41,672 nt of DNA from an uncultured Clostridia bacterium (GTDB lineage: Bacteria; Bacillota; Clostridia; Peptostreptococcales; Anaerovoracaceae), in contig CAKQGQ010000019.1 in assembly GCA_934233735.1 (NCBI GenBank), forward strand, positions 1-41,672, read 5' to 3'. Shown here in pieces: positions 41,155 to 41,672 of the stretch. Each line of letters opens with the position of its first letter. The first letter of the stretch is position 1. The position numbers and the translations under genes are program-made. The notes under the pieces are model-generated. The model was not told the origin of the DNA and did no database searches. It saw nothing but the letters and a program-made list of their open reading frames with translations.

Positions 41155-41672
41155 ATGTATACATTCAGAAAAGGAACAAAGGACGAGATTCCGCAGATTG
41201 CACAGATTTACGACCATATTTTAACGGAAGAGGAAAGCGGCAGAACGGTCATCGGCTGGGTGCGTGGCGTTTACCCGACGGCGGCATCTGCAGAGGAAGC
41301 CCTGCACGCAGGCGAGCTGTTTGTGCTGGAAGATGAAGGCGTGGTGCAGGCGGCTGCAAGAATTAACCGCGTTCAGGTGCCGGAGTACGCGAACGCAGAC
41401 TGGGAATACAGCGATGCGCCGGAAGATCAAATCATGGTGCTGCATACGCTTGTGGTCGAGCCGAAAAGCGGCGGACGCGGATACGGAAGCGCGTTTGTGG
41501 AATTCTATGAAAAATACGCCCTAGAGCAGGGCTGTCCGTACCTGCGTATGGATACAAATGTAAAAAACGCAGCGGCACGCAGACTTTATGCGCGTTTAGG
41601 CTATAAAGAAATCGGCATTGTGGACTGCGAATTTAACGGAATCGCAGGGGTGCATCTTGTGTGCCTTGAGAA
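41155..41672 (+). CDS. GNAT-family N-acetyltransferase, C-terminus cut by window
   Basis: At least 172 residues, open to the right edge. GNAT motif A is seen as LVVEPKSGGRGYGSAFVEF (acetyl-CoA binding R/G-x-x-G-x-G/A), followed by the typical DTNVKNAAARRLYARLGYKE motif B region. It transfers an acetyl group from acetyl-CoA to an amine; the acceptor is unknown. GCGAGGAA precedes ATG 41155. The 41-nt gap after the HTH gene shows no terminator. Confidence 0.88.
   Translation, partial: MYTFRKGTKDEIPQIAQIYDHILTEEESGRTVIGWVRGVYPTAASAEEALHAGELFVLEDEGVVQAAARINRVQVPEYANADWEYSDAPEDQIMVLHTLVVEPKSGGRGYGSAFVEFYEKYALEQGCPYLRMDTNVKNAAARRLYARLGYKEIGIVDCEFNGIAGVHLVCLE

Noticed and set aside
1..41672. tRNA, rRNA and insertion sequences
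   Set aside because: Reading both strands I saw no tRNA T-loop pattern, no rRNA segment and no transposase or flanking inverted repeats, though a tool search was not possible.

Overview
The window looks like a chromosome segment from an anaerobic, amino-acid-fermenting Firmicute of the Clostridia. Evidence is the strong AGGAGG-type ribosome sites, three oxygen-sensitive glycyl radical enzymes (GREs) with two activases, a B12-dependent mutase, 2-amino-4-ketopentanoate thiolase, sigma-54 control and fermentation enzymes. A more exact placement cannot be read from the sequence. Most of the window is moderate in GC. The first 3.5 kb is clearly AT-rich and carries a restriction-modification gene, which suggests it was acquired separately.

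Layout. 1-3.4 kb (minus): a single-chain nuclease/N6-methylase/specificity protein, open at the left edge, preceded by a short HTH reading frame with no start codon. 3.6-6.1 kb: a three-gene operon (TPR, DUF4037 nucleotidyltransferase-like, DUF4125) behind overlapping sigma-54 and sigma-70 promoters. 6.06-6.24 kb (minus): a predicted 177-nt small RNA. 6.3-17.7 kb: a hydroxyproline module with a sigma-54 activator, proline racemase/hydroxyproline epimerase family enzyme, GRE activase, YgjV-like membrane protein, two tandem 785-aa GREs and OrtA/OrtB. It fits the known route from cis-4-hydroxy-L-proline to trans-4-hydroxy-D-proline, then GRE ring opening to 2-amino-4-ketopentanoate, then thiolysis to acetyl-CoA and D-alanine. 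17.9-19.2 kb: a stand-alone DUF4143 ATPase. 19.4-30.5 kb: a second metabolic module with a GlmL/MutL-like protein, a single-chain B12 mutase, a FadR-type GntR regulator, an AraC regulator, a third GRE with an altered active-site motif, its activase, ProC and a sodium:amino-acid symporter. 30.6-37 kb: a BFD-like ferredoxin, a repeat-rich spacer, and an operon of two CobW-type GTPases, phosphoketolase and an iron-sulfur aldo/keto reductase. 37-39.6 kb (minus): malic enzyme and fumarase. 39.8-41.1 kb: a DUF3990/XRE pair resembling toxin-antitoxin. 41.2 kb to the edge: a GNAT acetyltransferase cut by the window.

Two regulatory circuits are visible. Four sigma-54 promoters with 12-nt GG-to-GC spacing precede the TPR operon, the epimerase, the first activase and the first GRE. 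A recurring GTAACA(A)n...ACACTTAG element, in two cases about 100 bp upstream, is a candidate activator site. Separately, the palindrome TTGTC(A/T)GACAA, typical of FadR-family GntR operators, lies at the promoters of the small RNA, the GlmL-mutase operon, gntR itself (imperfect), proC and the symporter. It has identical geometry, centred near -51, at the small RNA and the mutase operon.

The most promising undescribed unit is this second circuit: B12 mutase, GRE with Gln in place of the usual Glu, ProC, symporter and a co-regulated small RNA. Its substrate cannot be named from sequence alone.
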